Positions 5,623 to 6,587 of a stretch of 6,587 nt of DNA are shown one piece after another. The notes beneath the pieces are model-generated. The model was not told the DNA's origin, searched no databases, and saw only the letters and a program-made list of their open reading frames with translations. The DNA comes from Candidatus Heimdallarchaeota archaeon (GTDB lineage: Archaea > Asgardarchaeota > Heimdallarchaeia > Heimdallarchaeales > Kariarchaeaceae), in the NCBI GenBank assembly GCA_029882335.1, contig JAOUKW010000228.1:1-6587 (forward strand), in the 5' to 3' direction. The number at the start of each line of letters is the position of its first letter. Position 1 is the first letter of the stretch. The position numbers were made by a program, and so were the translations under genes.

Positions 5623-6266
5623 TCTTTAATTATTTGTAATTCATTTATTAACAAAATTCGTTCATCTGGCGTTGTCGTATTAAAATAATGTACAAGAATT
5701 GGATCTGTTAATTCATTTAATGGAAGTAAGCCTGGACAATGATTAAGATATTCTCTTTCAGTTCTATATTTACAATTAACTTCAGAGCAAATCGCCCAAA
5801 AAGTTTTCATTCTTTTTATCACAACTATTATTGCAATAGATATAGCAACACAGACACCAATTATTTTATACACCCAATCGACTATGAAAATAAATCTCAA
5901 TAAACAACCAGTTCCTATCCCTAAGAATAGACGACTTAAAGAACTAATAAAACGGTCAATTTTAAGTAATTTATCAATCTTTGTAACATGAAAAAGTGCA
6001 GGAAATGATAAGGTTAAACCTAAAAGAATGAGTATTTTGGGGTCTACAGTAAACCAAGAAACAGGAAGAAACCAAATGAAAAGTTGTGAGAAAGTTGCAC
6101 TTGGATAGAACACAGCACATCCGCGACAAATTTTTACACCTCGTATCATAAATACATGTTTATTATAATAATCACAATGCGGATGATGTGCTGCGGAGAC
6201 TTTAAGAAGTTTTATTACTTTTTTCCTATTATTTGGATCTTTTAAGTAAGACCAAGTGGATGTCAC
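5619..6266 (-). CDS. Membrane protein with His/Cys cluster, possibly DUF2085-like
   Basis: A 215-residue protein. Near the N-terminus it has AHHPHCDYY (H27, H28, H30, C31) followed by GVKICRGCAVFY with a CxxC (C47, C50), a likely metal-binding cluster just before the first membrane helix. Helices lie at about 53-71, 77-93, 107-129 and 132-151. A second Cys set follows on the C-terminal tail (C160, C165, C177 in AICSEVNCKYR and LNHCPG). The 'HxxC, short spacer, G..xCxxCa, helix' order resembles DUF2085-type membrane proteins, but the match is by eye and the function of that family is unknown. GTG at 6266 is chosen because an in-frame TAG stop occurs at 6285-6287 and the next Met (residue 40) would delete the His cluster. 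Its stop codon overlaps that of the convergent zinc-ribbon gene. Confidence 0.82.
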   Translation of the reverse strand: MTSTWSYLKDPNNRKKVIKLLKVSAAHHPHCDYYNKHVFMIRGVKICRGCAVFYPSATFSQLFIWFLPVSWFTVDPKILILLGLTLSFPALFHVTKIDKLLKIDRFISSLSRLFLGIGTGCLLRFIFIVDWVYKIIGVCVAISIAIIVVIKRMKTFWAICSEVNCKYRTEREYLNHCPGLLPLNELTDPILVHYFNTTTPDERILLINELQIIKD

Positions 6267-6288
6267 TAATAGAATTTGTAATTTCTAT

Positions 6289-6299
6289 GATAATAAAGT
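6289..6299 (-). promoter_or_regulatory. TATA box of the His/Cys membrane protein gene
   Basis: The minus strand reads ACTTTATTATC, centred about 28 nt before the GTG at 6266. The distance matches that of the other genes and supports the GTG as the start of a leaderless message. Confidence 0.5.
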
Positions 6300-6322
6300 A
6301 ACCATAATAAATAGGATTAGTA

Positions 6323-6327
6323 GGAGG
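6323..6327 (+). promoter_or_regulatory. Shine-Dalgarno-like GGAGG before a short ORF
   Basis: GGAGG, within TAGGAGGTTA, lies 10 nt before the ATG at 6338. It is complementary to the expected 3' end of 16S rRNA and is the only such sequence I find in the noncoding DNA of the window. One match of this length can occur by chance. Confidence 0.35.
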
Positions 6328-6337
6328 TTAATAGTAA

Positions 6338-6424
6338 ATGAATATCATTTTTATCAATCATAACATTTTTTCTTTATACAGGATTTCCAATGATTCCCAT
6401 ATCAATATATATACAATTATTTGA
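6338..6424 (+). CDS. Possible 28-codon small ORF
   Basis: ATG at 6338 to TGA at 6422-6424 encodes 28 residues, beginning MNIIFINHNIFSLYR and ending INIYTII. The only support is the GGAGG 10 nt upstream. The peptide is Ile/Asn-rich, as random AT-rich DNA would give, with no signal peptide or motif. It overlaps, in another frame, a stretch that looks more like decayed coding sequence. Both cannot easily be right. Confidence 0.2.
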   Translation: MNIIFINHNIFSLYRISNDSHINIYTII

Positions 6425-6579
6425 GGAAAAGGGAGAAGTAAACGGTGCAAAATATATATGAGAGAAATTAGCCAAAAAAATAGGAAATGAAAGCCTTTAT
6501 AGAATGATTTGATAAAGTTATACTAAAGATCTTAATATTATCAATGAAACATAAAGTATTAATTTATAGTTCCAATTAA
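6390..6579 (+). pseudogene. Possible remnant of a short decayed gene
   Basis: From the ATG at 6390 the frame reads MIPISIYIQLFEEKGEVNG then AKYI up to a TGA at 6459-6461. It continues in frame as EKLAKKIGNESLYRMI to tandem TGA TAA (6510-6515). Skipping one base at 6510 gives a further 22 codons (DKVILKILILSMKHK...) to a TAA at 6577-6579. The amphipathic, Lys/Glu-rich composition looks more protein-like than the surrounding DNA. One stop and one frameshift would turn a roughly 62-codon gene into this remnant. I recognise no family; chance is a real alternative. Confidence 0.25.
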
Positions 6580-6587
6580 CTCCTAAC

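Larger units (their letters stand above)
6267..6587. other. 321-nt terminal region without a confident gene
   Basis: It begins with the promoter of the minus-strand membrane protein gene. Beyond that it holds a short ORF preceded by GGAGG and a purine-rich, possibly decayed coding stretch (both listed separately). No tRNA, inverted repeat or mobile-element end is visible. The window ends before any following gene can be seen. Confidence 0.5.

Overview
The window looks like a piece of an AT-rich archaeal chromosome. By eye, G+C is roughly 30%. Most genes have a TATA-like box about 22-28 nt upstream of the start codon and no Shine-Dalgarno sequence, which is the layout of archaeal leaderless transcripts. 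An N-terminal zinc ribbon joined to a membrane tail, and the several small membrane proteins of unknown function, also fit an archaeon. An Asgard (Heimdall- or Loki-like) or other AT-rich uncultivated lineage is possible, but nothing here fixes the lineage: there is no rRNA, ribosomal protein or eukaryotic-signature gene.

Positions 1-495 hold the 3' end of a gene for a surface protein with a beta-rich outer domain and one C-terminal membrane anchor. Three genes follow on the plus strand: a ten-helix EamA/DMT transporter (647-1576), a FlK-like hotdog thioesterase (1666-2052) and a class I SAM-dependent methyltransferase (2133-2753). The gaps between them are 89 and 80 nt. The first two genes each have their own TATA box, so this is a gene cluster rather than a tight operon. 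A transporter, an acyl-CoA thioesterase and a small-molecule methyltransferase could together handle a toxic or secondary metabolite, but that is inference from proximity.

The minus strand then carries a small VOC (glyoxalase/dioxygenase fold) protein with a complete putative metal triad (2807-3181). Upstream of it lies a 427-residue multi-pass membrane protein of unknown function (3285-4568). A 517-nt AT-rich gap separates that gene from a divergent plus-strand gene (5086-5622) for a zinc-ribbon / Gln-Pro-Gly repeat / membrane-tail protein. The latter converges on a minus-strand membrane protein with a His/Cys cluster (5619-6266). The two stop codons sit in the same TTAA tetranucleotide.

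The last 321 nt contain no confident gene. They hold the only GGAGG ribosome-binding-like sequence in the noncoding DNA, followed by a 28-codon ORF, and a possible decayed short coding region in another frame. No RNA gene, CRISPR array, mobile element or defence system was recognised.
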